A stretch of DNA of 64,000 nucleotides from Candidatus Hydrogenedentota bacterium (lineage in GTDB: Bacteria; Hydrogenedentota; Hydrogenedentia; Hydrogenedentales; JAGMZX01). Of this stretch, positions 18,195 through 27,908 are shown one piece after another (the first letter of the stretch is position 1; the number at the start of each line of letters is the position of its first letter). The position numbers and the translations under genes are program-made. The stretch spans positions 37,898 to 101,897 of the forward strand of contig JAKQEQ010000171.1 of assembly GCA_029556545.1 (NCBI GenBank), read 5' to 3'. The notes under the pieces are model-generated. The model searched no databases. It was not told where the DNA came from and saw only the letters and a program-made list of their open reading frames with translations.

Positions 18195-18647
18195 ATGGCC
18201 ACCAAGTTCATTCGCAAACGTCGCGTCGACGAAGCGCCCGATTCGCGCGCCAGACTATTCGCGCGCGACAGTGCCTCGCGCGTCGTGACCCGGGGCCGGT
18301 TCTCGTTCTTTTCGATTGGCCTCCTTGCCGTGGTCATTTTCGCGCTTGCCCAGATGCGAGAGGCGCCCTCGTTTCGATTCTTGGGGCAACCGGTTGTGCG
18401 CGGCGACGGCATCATCGTCGACAAGACAACGACAGAGACGGGGGGTGTTGTTCGTTTCCATTTGCATATCGAGGCGGGGACGGGAGAAGGCGGACGGCTG
18501 CCCGGCGTGGCCGCGGTGGACGGCGACCAGTGGGAGCGCTTGGCGGTCGGCGATCGCGTTACTTTGCTTTATCAGGTAAACCGGCAGGGGACCGCCGTGC
18601 GTATCCGGCAGGTGGGGCAGGTTGCACTGCCTGTCCCGATGCAGTAG
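18195..18647 (+). CDS. Single-pass membrane protein of unknown function
   Basis: 150 residues, not recognised. A basic N-terminus (KFIRKRRVDE) of about 40 residues is followed by one membrane segment (FSFFSIGLLAVVIFALAQM) and an extracytoplasmic C-terminal domain rich in beta strands with the phrase WERLAVGDRVTLLYQVN, which suggests a small barrel. Start at ATG 18195 rather than the track start 10 codons earlier. It begins the second half of the plus-strand run, 87 bases after degP. Confidence 0.6.
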   Translation: MATKFIRKRRVDEAPDSRARLFARDSASRVVTRGRFSFFSIGLLAVVIFALAQMREAPSFRFLGQPVVRGDGIIVDKTTTETGGVVRFHLHIEAGTGEGGRLPGVAAVDGDQWERLAVGDRVTLLYQVNRQGTAVRIRQVGQVALPVPMQ

Positions 18648-18677
18648 GCTGAGTTTGGAGGCTGGAATCGCGGGCTT

Positions 18678-19169
18678 ATGTCGCTCAGCGGCGAAGAGAT
18701 GCAAGACCTGTACGAGCGCACGGTCATCGTGCGCCGCCCTACCTATGGGATTGTCAGCGGCTATCATGAACTGCCGTACATCTGCCTGGGCGCATCGTCC
18801 GAGGCGGGATTCGCGACCCTGCGCGTCCGAGGTCGCATCCACGTTTCGCCCCGGTTTGTGATCCGGCCCGCGCAGTATCTCCCGCAGTACCAGGAAATCT
18901 TCGGCGAGGAAAACGTCGATGTCGAGTTACAGGGACGCATGTTCGGGTTCCTCGGGTTCCGGCGGCGTCCCGTCGAGTGCAAGTCGGAATTCCTCGAAGT
19001 CCAGCGCATGCGCGAGCCCGTCGAGCACGTGTTGTCCTCGAGTCTCGATGAGTTGGAGCGACACGAAGACATCCGGACCGGCGTCATCATCGCGCCGGAC
19101 ACCCGGTACTATCCGGTTTCGGTGGAGCGGTTCATATCGAGTATTGTCGAGGACGAATTCAGCGTCTAG
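18678..19169 (+). CDS. Conserved-looking soluble protein of unknown function
   Basis: 163 residues, no signal peptide or membrane segment. The sequence is compact and mixed alpha/beta, with an internal stretch of strands (ATLRVRGRIHVSPRFVI) and a C-terminal half ending in VERFISSIVEDEFSV. I do not recognise a family. The best purine-rich ribosome binding site, GGAGG, is about 17 bases upstream of the ATG, so the start is not certain. It lies 30 bases after the previous gene and 13 before the next, so it is part of the same transcript. Confidence 0.55.
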   Translation: MSLSGEEMQDLYERTVIVRRPTYGIVSGYHELPYICLGASSEAGFATLRVRGRIHVSPRFVIRPAQYLPQYQEIFGEENVDVELQGRMFGFLGFRRRPVECKSEFLEVQRMREPVEHVLSSSLDELERHEDIRTGVIIAPDTRYYPVSVERFISSIVEDEFSV

Positions 19170-19182
19170 GAGCGAAGAGGTC

Positions 19183-19455
19183 ATGAAAAGCGCCTATGAA
19201 GTGGCCATGGAACGCCTGCAGCGCGAAGGCGGCCCCGTACGTTCGCTCACCGATGAGCAACGGGCCGAGATTAACGCCATCGAGAAGCGTTATGAAGCGA
19301 AAATCGCCGAATTGCGCCTTACCTACGACCAGAAATTCGGCGAGGCGCAATCGGCGGAGCAATTGAACGCGCTTCAGGCCGAAATGGCCGCCGCCCTCGC
19401 CGCGCTCGAAGAGAAGCGCGACAAGGAAAAGGACGCCATCTGGGAACGGGCGTGA
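19183..19455 (+). CDS. Small coiled-coil protein
   Basis: 90 residues, almost wholly helical with heptad-like spacing and many Glu/Lys/Ala (INAIEKRYEAKIAELRLTYDQKF; ALAALEEKRDKEKDAIWERA). The ATG at 19183 is preceded by GAGG. The track shows it only as the end of a longer ORF starting at 18919 in the frame of the previous gene, which is a shadow. Its GTGA end overlaps the next gene's GTG start. Unknown role; likely a structural or oligomerisation protein. Confidence 0.6.
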   Translation: MKSAYEVAMERLQREGGPVRSLTDEQRAEINAIEKRYEAKIAELRLTYDQKFGEAQSAEQLNALQAEMAAALAALEEKRDKEKDAIWERA

Positions 19456-20939
19456 CCGCGCATCCGTTCGTAGACCGGCCTTCAGGCCGGACGCGATTTC
19501 GTGCCGCGCGTCCGTGGCTCGCGCTGGTCGCCGTGCTGTTCGGCGCCGTTGTGCTGGCCGCTCTCGACCGCCACCTGAAGACGATCCCGCGCGCGGGCTT
19601 TTGTCCCGCCGATACGGCGGTAGTGGTTCAAGCCTCCGATTTTCCCTCTTTCCTGGACGCGCTCCAACGCACCCGCGCCGGCGTTGCGATCACGGAAGAA
19701 TTACCCGCCTTGGTGCACGACGCGGCGCTGGCCGTGCGGATCGAGACCGGCATCCGGCCCACGCCCTTGCGGTGGCGCGTGTGGCTCGGTTTTCCCTTGC
19801 TGGCCGGCGTACGCGAAGGCGAATGGGGCTTATGTGTTGCGCCGGGACTGCTTGCGCGCGGCGTGCATGCGCTCAACCGCTTGGTTGGCCGCGCCACGGA
19901 TGAACACGAAGCGGTGGCGGGCGTGGATACTCCGCGTCTCTACGCGTATGGCCGCTTCTACTATGCCTGGCGCGAGGGCTGCCTCATCCTTTCGCGGGAC
20001 CCGGCTTACGTCAGGGATGCGCTGGACGCCCCCGCAACGCCGTTCGCGGGAGCGGCCCCGGACGAAATGCTCATCGCATGGAAAACCGATCCGCCGGGCA
20101 GCCTCCGCCTGCGCGCGGAAGACGGACTCCCGGTCTCAGGCGCGGTCACGGCGGAAATTACGCCCCGCGCCGCCCCGCTCACGCTCGCGGACGCCTGGCC
20201 GGAATCGCCGCTGTTCTCGCTGACTGCCTCCCGGTTCGAGGACGCGGCGATGCCGGCCGCGTTATGCCGTGCCGTCCAACCTTTCATCAAGGGTTGCCTC
20301 GATACCTACGGTGTTACGCAGTTCCTTCGTTGTGTGCCGCCCCTCATCGACGCTTGGGGATGGAATCAACTCGTCCCCGATGGGCGGCAGGCCGTGGACG
20401 AGTGCTCGGTGGCGCTGCTGGGCCTCGAACTGGACGATGGCATTCTGCCCGCACCCGAACTGGCGTTTGCCATGCGCGGTCCCCGCGCGGGACGCGACCC
20501 CCATCCCTTGACGCCGCTGATTCGCGAAACGTTATTCCCGTTCGAGTGGAACGGCGTTCCGGGCATGGTGTCGCCGGTGGTGGGGGAACGGTGGACCCTC
20601 TGCCTTGCGGCGTGGGAGGACACCTGGCTGGCCGCGACACGGGAAGCGGCGATGGCGCGTGTCGCGGGCAGGCTCGCCGAGAGGCCGGGCATTCGCGCGG
20701 ACGTGGCGGTGCGCGTGGATTGGACGAAATGCGGGACATTCCTGGAACGGTTCCTGCGCCGCGCCGCGCAACTCGAACTCGTCCGCGGCATGGACGCGCG
20801 GGAAGCGGAGCATATCGTGTTGCCTTACACGAGGGCGCTGGGCCGCTTGGGCGCGTTGCGTCTCCAGGGGCGGATGGAGGGCGACCGCCTGCATTTCGAG
20901 GGCCGTCTGGCCGAAACGGTCGAGGAAACGGCGCCATGA
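19452..20939 (+). CDS. Membrane-anchored extracytoplasmic protein of unknown function
   Basis: 495 residues from a GTG start that overlaps the previous stop (GTGA). One N-terminal membrane segment (WLALVAVLFGAVVLAAL) then about 450 extracytoplasmic residues with no cysteine-rich or catalytic pattern that I recognise. The opening (IPRAGFCPADTAVVVQASDFPSFLDAL) resembles DUF3352-like envelope proteins that begin with a statement of per-item values, but I cannot confirm the family. Overlaps the next gene by ATGA. Confidence 0.55.
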   Translation: MTAHPFVDRPSGRTRFRAARPWLALVAVLFGAVVLAALDRHLKTIPRAGFCPADTAVVVQASDFPSFLDALQRTRAGVAITEELPALVHDAALAVRIETGIRPTPLRWRVWLGFPLLAGVREGEWGLCVAPGLLARGVHALNRLVGRATDEHEAVAGVDTPRLYAYGRFYYAWREGCLILSRDPAYVRDALDAPATPFAGAAPDEMLIAWKTDPPGSLRLRAEDGLPVSGAVTAEITPRAAPLTLADAWPESPLFSLTASRFEDAAMPAALCRAVQPFIKGCLDTYGVTQFLRCVPPLIDAWGWNQLVPDGRQAVDECSVALLGLELDDGILPAPELAFAMRGPRAGRDPHPLTPLIRETLFPFEWNGVPGMVSPVVGERWTLCLAAWEDTWLAATREAAMARVAGRLAERPGIRADVAVRVDWTKCGTFLERFLRRAAQLELVRGMDAREAEHIVLPYTRALGRLGALRLQGRMEGDRLHFEGRLAETVEETAP

Positions 20940-22828
20940 CACGCCTGCTTTCACTGTTCATCGCGCTGGTGGCCTTTGCCGCCGCCGTGGAGGGCGCGAC
21001 CTTCGACGAGGTCTTCGGATCGGCGGGCGTCACGGCCGTCTCCGGCAACGGCGGCCTCACGGTCGGGGTGGACGCCTCCGGGCGCGTCGTGTCGTGTCAG
21101 TGGCCCGGTCCCGGCCGCTTCGACCAGGTAACCTGTTTGACCGCTTCCGACCGCGACGTCCCGCCGCTCTGGCACGGATTGCATTGGGGCGTCTCGATGC
21201 GCGGCGAAACGCGCTGGTTGAGCGAGGGCGGCTCGAGCCTCGAACAACGGCGCATGGCGCAAGGTGTTCCGGTCATTATCACGGCGAAATCCATCGGAGA
21301 GGACGGTGTGCTGGCCCGCCAGACGCTTTTTGTCCACCCGCACCTGGATGTGCTTGTCACCCGTCTCGAGGTGGAAGGACCGGAGCCGACGTCCGCCCTG
21401 CACTTCTTCGCGAATTTTACGCCCTGCACGCGGCTGATCCCCGAACTGCCCCTGGCCGACTGGGCGCTGGATGCCTTCAACGATTTCGCGGTCTTCGCGG
21501 ACGCGGATGCGGGAATTGTGACCCATTTCCGGCCCGCCGCGCCGAGTCGCCGCGACTGGGAGCGCGCGCGCGAACTCGCCGCGCGCGATGCCGGGCCCGA
21601 CGCCTGGCAGGGCTTCCGCGACGGGACGTGGATCGCTTACGCCGCCGCGAATCCCCCGAGCGCAGTCATTCTCGGCGACGAGACTGCCTTGGGAGACGAT
21701 GCCGGGCTGAAGTTCCCGGAGAATGACGTAGGTCGCGGTGGCGCAACAGGGCAGTGCTACTCCGCGGTAACACTGACGCCGGAGCCCCTCGGCGCCGGAT
21801 GGTGCGCCACGGTGTTTGTCGCCTTCGGCCCGAATGCCGCCGAGACCCGCCGACTTCTGGCCGACGCGCGCCGGCAGGGTTATAACACGCTGCGGGATCA
21901 GACCGCCGCTTCTTGGTCCGCGCGGCTTGCACGAACGCGCGCGGCGGAGTCGTTGAGCACGGACCGGGCCGCCGCGTTGCATGACGCCCTCGCCACGCTG
22001 CTCATGGCCGCGGACCGTACCCACGGCGCCATTGTGCGCGCCCCTGTCACGCAGCCGCCGCTTGCGCTCGATTGGCCCCGCCACGGCGCGTGGATCAATC
22101 TCGCGCTTGACACAGCCGGCTTCCCGGAAACGGTCGAGCGGCATCTGTGGTTCCTCGCGGGGACCATACGGCGCACGCCCGCGCCCGGACGCCCCATCGG
22201 ATCGCTGCCCGCCGCTTGCTACGGCGACGGCACGGAAGCGGCGCCGCGTGCTGTGCTCGATGCAGACGCGGCCGCGTGGTTCGCCGCGAGCGTCTGGCGA
22301 CATGGCATGTTGGTGGGTCCGGCGGAGCGGACGGCGTTCTTCGAGTCGCTCTGGCCCGATGTGACGCTCTGCGCCGACTTCCTCGCGCGGTGGAGCCGCG
22401 GCCCCTTCGGCGAACCGCCGCCGACCTTCGATCCCGCCATACTTCGTGACCGCGCCTCGCTGGAATCGCTTCTGGCGTTCTATCTCGGCATCGAGAGCGC
22501 GGCGCACATGGCCGCGGACATCGACGCGCCCCTGCCCGCGCCGTGGGAGCAACAGCAGCGCCAGTTGCAGTCGGCGATTCAACTCCGGCTCGCGCGCCTC
22601 GATACGCCCGAGGCGTGGCCGATGGGGCTCGGGCCGTGGCTCGACGCGGTGTTGCCAGCCGAACACTGGCTACGCAAGCCTATGCGGCTTGGCGGCGTGT
22701 CCTGGACCCCCCTGAGCGACCAGACGACGGGCATTCCCGAACCCGCCCCGGAAGCGGGCCTCGACGCGCTCGACGCCGCCTTTACCGTGCTGCGGCTAAT
22801 CGGGACCGACCCCAGAACGGGACGGTGA
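20936..22828 (+). CDS. Large secreted protein, possibly a six-hairpin glycosidase-like fold
   Basis: 630 residues with a signal peptide (LLSLFIALVAFAAAVEG). The N-terminal third is beta-rich (WHGLHWGVSMRGETRWLSEGG; LHFFANFTPC) and the C-terminal two thirds are helical, with a DWPRHGAWINLALDTAGF stretch reminiscent of (alpha/alpha)6 glucoamylase-like enzymes; this is only a resemblance. The track ORF starts at 20078 in a shadow frame; the true start is the ATGA overlap at 20936. Its 3' end overlaps the convergent YfhO-type gene by 47 bases. It closes the 19.6-kb plus-strand run. Confidence 0.55.
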   Translation: MTRLLSLFIALVAFAAAVEGATFDEVFGSAGVTAVSGNGGLTVGVDASGRVVSCQWPGPGRFDQVTCLTASDRDVPPLWHGLHWGVSMRGETRWLSEGGSSLEQRRMAQGVPVIITAKSIGEDGVLARQTLFVHPHLDVLVTRLEVEGPEPTSALHFFANFTPCTRLIPELPLADWALDAFNDFAVFADADAGIVTHFRPAAPSRRDWERARELAARDAGPDAWQGFRDGTWIAYAAANPPSAVILGDETALGDDAGLKFPENDVGRGGATGQCYSAVTLTPEPLGAGWCATVFVAFGPNAAETRRLLADARRQGYNTLRDQTAASWSARLARTRAAESLSTDRAAALHDALATLLMAADRTHGAIVRAPVTQPPLALDWPRHGAWINLALDTAGFPETVERHLWFLAGTIRRTPAPGRPIGSLPAACYGDGTEAAPRAVLDADAAAWFAASVWRHGMLVGPAERTAFFESLWPDVTLCADFLARWSRGPFGEPPPTFDPAILRDRASLESLLAFYLGIESAAHMAADIDAPLPAPWEQQQRQLQSAIQLRLARLDTPEAWPMGLGPWLDAVLPAEHWLRKPMRLGGVSWTPLSDQTTGIPEPAPEAGLDALDAAFTVLRLIGTDPRTGR

Positions 22829-25190
22829 CCAGCGCCGCAAGCAACGTGGCGACGGACAGCCACAGGCCGATGCGAAAACTCAGCGGCTCGTAACGGAATT
22901 CGACGACGTGCGCGCCGGCGGGAAGCAGCACGCCGCGAAAAGCGTAATATGCCGGGAACATCTCAGCGCGGCGGCCGTTCACGTAGGCGTTCCAGCCGGT
23001 GAAGTACCCGTCTGCCAATACCAGCGCGCAATCACGCTTCGCCTCGGCCCGCACCCGGACCCGCGTGAAACCATATTCCTCGATCACGGCTTCGCCCGGC
23101 GATTCCGCCGTGTCGGACGCCGCGGGCAAGGGACCCGCCGGCGCGCGGTCGGTGACAACCTCGCGCGTCGGGTCGTAGTCTTCGCTCCGCATGGTCTCGA
23201 ACAGTGCGTCGAGGTCCGCGATTTCGCGGACACCGCCCACCAGGTACGCGCGCGGCATCGCGCGCACGTTCTCGTAAACGGCCACCCCTTCGATCTCGGC
23301 GCGCAAGCGGAAGATACCGGTGTCGTCGAACGCGAAATAGGGACCGCCCATGCCGCCTCGGTCCATGCTTGGATGCCGCAGGTAGAACCGGATATTGCAC
23401 ATGGGCTCCATGCAATTCCACAGATCCGTGCCCAGCGTGCGCGCGAAATGAATGATGCGCTCGGGATACAGGCCGTCGTAACCCATCCATTCCTGCACGC
23501 CATATGCCGCCGTCACGCCCGGCGCGCCCAGCGCGCCGCCCGGCTCGATCCGCACGGGGCGGCCCTGTTCCCGCAAGTAGGCGAACAACTCCGGGTCCGG
23601 GAATGCTTGCTCGCGCGGAGAAATGGGATTGATTCGCCAAGCCGCGAGGATAAGGTCCGCTGCCAGTACGGCGCACAGAAGCCACCCGAACACCGGTGAG
23701 ACACGTTTCGCCCAGCCGGACCGCATGGCATGCACGGCAAGCAAGAGCAACCCGAGGAATGCCGCGATGATACTGATGGTCACCTGTCGCCAGACATGGT
23801 CCGTCACCCCATACGCGCCAATCAGACGCCAATAGAAATAAAGCGCCCAACCGACTATGGCGCACGCCGGCAACAAGACGACGAGCGTCCAGCCAAGCGC
23901 CCGGACCCGCCTCGGGCGAGCGAGCCAGCCGTCGAGTCCCCGCGCTCCCAATACGGCCAGACCGAACAAGGCGAAGCCGATGTGGTAATTCTGGCGCAAC
24001 GACTCGAAACCGGGCAGTCGCTGCAACCAGGCCGAGTCAGGAGGGGCAAATGCGGACAGGATGGCGATGCCCACCGCAATGGCCAGCGCAATCAGCGGGC
24101 GTTCTTGTTTGCCGAGTTCCCGGCGTTGCGCGAAGAGCAATGTCGCGCTCATCCAGACCAGGATGCCGGGGTAGATAGCGTAACGGTTGCCGTCCTGATC
24201 ACCCCAGATATTGTAGTGCGCCTCCGCGCCATAGAAACGGGGTACGAAGAACGCCACGGACGCATTTATCGGCAGTTCGGAGGTGAAATCGCCCGACTCG
24301 CGATGGAAAAACGTGTAGCTGTGCAGCAGGTATTCGACGAAGGGCAGCCACTGTGCCGCCGATACCAGCAGCGCGATCCCCCAGCCGAGCGCGCAGGCCG
24401 CCACGGGCCGGAGCAGGGCCGTGCCCGTCCGCCCTTCGAGAGCCAGGCGCAGCGCGAAATAGATACCCGCATTGAAACACATCGCGAACGCCGTCTCCGG
24501 GTGCCCAGCCAGCAGAATCAACGATCCGCCGGACGCAAGGGCCGCTACGGCGCGGCGGGACACGCGCGGCGCGGACGTCCCCGGCTGCGAATCCGTGAAC
24601 GCCAGCTCGACGCCAAGAAATACGACCGGCAGCCAGGCGCTCACGTCGGTGAGCGGCCAGCACGCCCAGAACTGGTTGTACGTGGACAACATCCACGCCA
24701 AGGAAAGGAACCGTGCCGCCGTCGCGCCCAGGCCGATAGCTCGACCGCATAGATAGGCCGTCATGCCGCAAAGCCACAGCTTGAGCAGGATGTACAAGGA
24801 GGTCGCCAGCGGGACGTCGAAGAAAAGATGAAGCAGCCGGGGCGGATAGAAGACCGCACTCTGGCAGTTGGCCAGCAGCGGAATACCCGCGCATCCCGTG
24901 GGATTCCACAGGGGCCATTCCCCCCCTTCGATTGCCGCGCGCGAAAGCACGTACACTGGGTGGAAGACGGAGACCACGTCCGCCGCCAACGGGTTTTGCG
25001 GGCGTTCCCATTCCGCGGGCTTGTACTGGTCAAACGGCGGTATATCGAACAGCAGGTCGGCGGCGGTGATTATCTCGCCTCGCAGGAATACCCCGGGAAA
25101 CACGATGCCCAGAACGGCGACAAGCAGCAGGCCGTGCAGCATCGCATCGCGAAGGCGCACGGACGCGGTATCGGATATCCGTGAGGGCAC
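22782..25190 (-). CDS. YfhO-family multi-pass membrane protein
   Basis: 802 residues from a GTG start with GGAGG seven bases upstream. About a dozen membrane segments (for example LLLVAVLGIVFPGVFL, ALACALGWGIALLVSAAQWL-like, VLGWTLVVLLPACAIVGWALYFYW) and a large extracytoplasmic loop and C-terminal domain. Early conserved features DLLFDIPPFDQYKP, WPLWNPTGCAGIPLLAN and FYPPRLLHLFF are typical of YfhO-like (GT-C fold) proteins, which transfer sugars from lipid carriers in other bacteria. Substrate unknown. Monocistronic by position, convergent with the upstream run. Confidence 0.82.
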   Translation of the reverse strand: MPSRISDTASVRLRDAMLHGLLLVAVLGIVFPGVFLRGEIITAADLLFDIPPFDQYKPAEWERPQNPLAADVVSVFHPVYVLSRAAIEGGEWPLWNPTGCAGIPLLANCQSAVFYPPRLLHLFFDVPLATSLYILLKLWLCGMTAYLCGRAIGLGATAARFLSLAWMLSTYNQFWACWPLTDVSAWLPVVFLGVELAFTDSQPGTSAPRVSRRAVAALASGGSLILLAGHPETAFAMCFNAGIYFALRLALEGRTGTALLRPVAACALGWGIALLVSAAQWLPFVEYLLHSYTFFHRESGDFTSELPINASVAFFVPRFYGAEAHYNIWGDQDGNRYAIYPGILVWMSATLLFAQRRELGKQERPLIALAIAVGIAILSAFAPPDSAWLQRLPGFESLRQNYHIGFALFGLAVLGARGLDGWLARPRRVRALGWTLVVLLPACAIVGWALYFYWRLIGAYGVTDHVWRQVTISIIAAFLGLLLLAVHAMRSGWAKRVSPVFGWLLCAVLAADLILAAWRINPISPREQAFPDPELFAYLREQGRPVRIEPGGALGAPGVTAAYGVQEWMGYDGLYPERIIHFARTLGTDLWNCMEPMCNIRFYLRHPSMDRGGMGGPYFAFDDTGIFRLRAEIEGVAVYENVRAMPRAYLVGGVREIADLDALFETMRSEDYDPTREVVTDRAPAGPLPAASDTAESPGEAVIEEYGFTRVRVRAEAKRDCALVLADGYFTGWNAYVNGRRAEMFPAYYAFRGVLLPAGAHVVEFRYEPLSFRIGLWLSVATLLAALVTVPFWGRSRLAAAR

Positions 25191-25290
25191 AGTGATCCTC
25201 CCCGCCCCTTCTCCGTCGTTGTCCCGGGCGCCCGGGCCGGTCGCGCGGCATGGTCGCGCCGCGGGATCAGGCCGGACGCCAAAGGGTCGC

Positions 25291-26607
25291 CTACGCTATC
25301 TCCACCGTGTTCTTGCCGGCGTTCTTGGCTCGATATAGCGCTTCGTCGGCGTGGCGGATGAACATCTCCGCCTGCTGTCCCTCCGAGTACAGGGCGACGC
25401 CGATGCTCATCGAGGCGCCGTAATTCTTGATCTTCTGAAACTCCGCCCGCATCCGCTCCGCAACGTGCGCGCAGTTTTCCCGGTCCGCACCCATCAAGAT
25501 CACCGCGAACTCGTCGCCGCCGAGGCGGAACCCGTCGTCCGAGGTGGCCCGCACGCTCTTCCTGATGACGTCACTCACCACGACCAGCAGTTGATCGCCC
25601 ACCTGGTGCCCGTGGGTGTCGTTGCAGGCTTTGAAATTATCAAGATCAATGAACATCAGGCCCAGCGCGAGACTGCGGTCGCGCGCGCGGTTGATGGCAC
25701 CTTCGATCCGGTTCTGAAACGAGCGCTTGTTGAACAAGCCCGTCAAGGCGTCCTTCTCGGCCGCTTCCGCGAGTTGCTGCTCGAATTGGATCTTCTCAGT
25801 CACGTCCTTGCACGACAGGAAAATGATGCGTTGCGACGCCACTTCGATGAACGTGGCCGTCACATCCACGTGCGCCAGCCTGCCGCTCGGGCACGCGATG
25901 GTCAGGTCCGCCATCGTGCCCTTGCCGCTGTGTGCGCAGATAGCCAACCATTGTTCCAGCCGGATGCGGTCCACGCCGTCGAAGAGTTCACACACCGGCA
26001 CGCCCACAAGCGCTTCCGGAGTCCGTTCGGAGAGTTCGCGAAACGCCTGGTTCGCGTCCACGATAATCTGGTCTTCCGCGTTGACCAGGAGCATGCCGTC
26101 CATGCTGAGTTCAAAGAGGCTGCGGTACTTGCTCTCGGCCGCCTGCCGCGCCCGCAGGGCATCACGTTCCCGAAACAGGCGGACGAGTTTCGCTTCGAGT
26201 TCCGCCGGGGCAAAGGGCTTGCGGATGAAATCGTCCGCGCCTGCATAAACGGCGTCGACAAACGGGAAATCGTCGGGATGGCCCGTCAGCGCGACGATGC
26301 TCGTTTCCGGCGCCCGGGTCCGCAACGCCGCAACAAGTTCCAGCCCCTGCACGCCCGGCATTGCCAGGTCCGCTACCACCACGTCCGGCGCGTGCCGCTC
26401 CAGCAGGGCGAGCGCCTCATCCCCGGTCGATACAACCAACAGCTTGCAGCCCAACCGTTTCTCGACGGCCTTTGCTAAGAAATCGCGCGCATTCAGTTCA
26501 TCATCCGCGACGAGAACCGTGAAATGCCCCGCAACGGAACCCTCCCCCACGGCTGCGTTGCATGCCGTCGCTTTGTCACAAGCTATTGACTCGAACCGTA
26601 ACGCCAT
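25291..26607 (-). CDS. Response regulator with PAS and GGDEF domains (putative diguanylate cyclase)
   Basis: 438 residues. Receiver domain at about 30-145 (VLVADDELNARDFL; phospho-acceptor Asp in VVVADLAMPG; Lys in FIRKPF), PAS domain at about 160-280, then a GGDEF domain at about 285-435 with an intact RLGGDEFAVIL active site and DALTGLFNKRSF at its start. It should make cyclic di-GMP on phosphorylation. The residues five before GGDEF read ATSD instead of RxxD, so the inhibitory site seems absent. No partner histidine kinase is nearby. AGGA lies seven bases ahead of the ATG. Confidence 0.92.
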   Translation of the reverse strand: MALRFESIACDKATACNAAVGEGSVAGHFTVLVADDELNARDFLAKAVEKRLGCKLLVVSTGDEALALLERHAPDVVVADLAMPGVQGLELVAALRTRAPETSIVALTGHPDDFPFVDAVYAGADDFIRKPFAPAELEAKLVRLFRERDALRARQAAESKYRSLFELSMDGMLLVNAEDQIIVDANQAFRELSERTPEALVGVPVCELFDGVDRIRLEQWLAICAHSGKGTMADLTIACPSGRLAHVDVTATFIEVASQRIIFLSCKDVTEKIQFEQQLAEAAEKDALTGLFNKRSFQNRIEGAINRARDRSLALGLMFIDLDNFKACNDTHGHQVGDQLLVVVSDVIRKSVRATSDDGFRLGGDEFAVILMGADRENCAHVAERMRAEFQKIKNYGASMSIGVALYSEGQQAEMFIRHADEALYRAKNAGKNTVEIA

Positions 26608-26690
26608 CGGGATTCCTCATGGACGCGCGGACACGGGAGTATAGGCGACCCGCCCGGGGACCTGTCAATAAGGGCCCCATTGTTGAACAC

Positions 26691-27908
26691 TCAAGGCGAC
26701 GAGTATTCATCCCGGCAACGAGCACGTTGTCGTTGTGTTTGATCGCGAAAGTTCACCAGCAGCCCGATAATGGCCGCCGGGCAGGCGGCCACGAGCGCCA
26801 GTGCGAGTACGAGGCGGCTGTGCTCCGCGATGATGCCGACGAGCCACGGCATGGCGAAGCAGCCGGCGTTGCCGGCGGCGGCCAGCAGCGCAAACATCGA
26901 GGCGCCGCCGTGGGGAAAGCGGTCGGCGGTCAGGCCGAGGGTGGTCGGCCAGAGGCAACTTACGGCCAGTCCGCACAGGACGCACGCCGCCAGCGCAAGC
27001 GTTCGGAAGGGCATGAAGCAGCCGGCCAGAATGAGGATGACAAGCAGGATGCACGCGGCGCGCAGGAGGGAAACGGCGTGAACGCGCCGCGCGGCCAGTG
27101 CGGCGAGCACGCGACCCACGATCATTGCGACCGAGAAGCCCGCCAGCGTCATGCCGCCCTGCGCCTTCGAGTAGTCCAGCGCCCGTTCCGCGTAGGCGGG
27201 AAGCCATTGCGCCACGCCCTGCTCCGTCGCGCCGGCCAGCGCCACCACGGCCAGCCCCGCGACGAAGAGCGGCGTGCGCATCAGCCGCCCCACCGGCAGG
27301 CGGACAGCCTCTTCGTGCACGAGCGGCGGCAACCGCAATGGCGCGAAGCCCAGCGCCACCAGCGCGGGGACCACGGTCAGCGCAAGCGCCAGGGTGCGCC
27401 AGTGCACGCCGTAGCGCAGCGCCGCCGAACCCGCCAGCACGGTCATCACGGCCCCAATGCAGTAGAAGGCGTGGAGCCAATTCAGCGCTGCGGTGCGCCG
27501 GTGCGGTTCGAGCGCCGATACCACCGGGCTCAACACCATGTCGAGCACACCCGCCCCGAGCCCCAGCACGGCGCTCGCCCCCAGCAGACCGCCGTAGACG
27601 CGCGCCGTCGAAAGCAGGACCAGCCCGGCGATGGTGAGCGCCGCCCCGAACACCGCCAGGGGTTTCGCGCCCCACCGGTCCGCAAGCGGGCCGCCGCCCA
27701 GGATGCCGGCCACAAACCCGGCGAAGATGACCGCCGCTATCCGGCCCAACTGCTCATCCGTCAGGCCGCCGGGGCCGCCGAAAGTCTCCTTGAACGTGGT
27801 CAGATACACGGGAACGAAGTTCGAGCCGATGGCCACGCACATCATGCCGCCGTAACAGAGCGCCAAGGGCCCCCAGTGCGCCGTCAAGCGGTCCCGCGCC
27901 CCTGTCAT
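26691..27908 (-). CDS. MFS transporter, likely sugar permease
   Basis: 405 residues with twelve predicted membrane segments (for example LALCYGGMMCVAIGSNFVPVYL, TLALALTVVPALVALGFAPL, ACILLVILILAGCFMPF) and the loop-2/3 signature GGGPLADRWGAKPL (D-R-x-G). Overlaps the stop of the upstream kinase/pyrophosphorylase gene by ATGA, so it is the last gene of that operon. The position suggests import of the free sugar used by the kinase. The family also contains fucose-permease-like members, but substrate residues cannot be assigned by eye. Confidence 0.85.
   Translation of the reverse strand: MTGARDRLTAHWGPLALCYGGMMCVAIGSNFVPVYLTTFKETFGGPGGLTDEQLGRIAAVIFAGFVAGILGGGPLADRWGAKPLAVFGAALTIAGLVLLSTARVYGGLLGASAVLGLGAGVLDMVLSPVVSALEPHRRTAALNWLHAFYCIGAVMTVLAGSAALRYGVHWRTLALALTVVPALVALGFAPLRLPPLVHEEAVRLPVGRLMRTPLFVAGLAVVALAGATEQGVAQWLPAYAERALDYSKAQGGMTLAGFSVAMIVGRVLAALAARRVHAVSLLRAACILLVILILAGCFMPFRTLALAACVLCGLAVSCLWPTTLGLTADRFPHGGASMFALLAAAGNAGCFAMPWLVGIIAEHSRLVLALALVAACPAAIIGLLVNFRDQTQRQRARCRDEYSSP

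Noticed and set aside
20951-22666. 571-residue minus-strand ORF opposite the secreted glycosidase-like gene
   Set aside because: Arg/Gly-rich antisense shadow; the plus-strand frame has a signal peptide and ATGA coupling.
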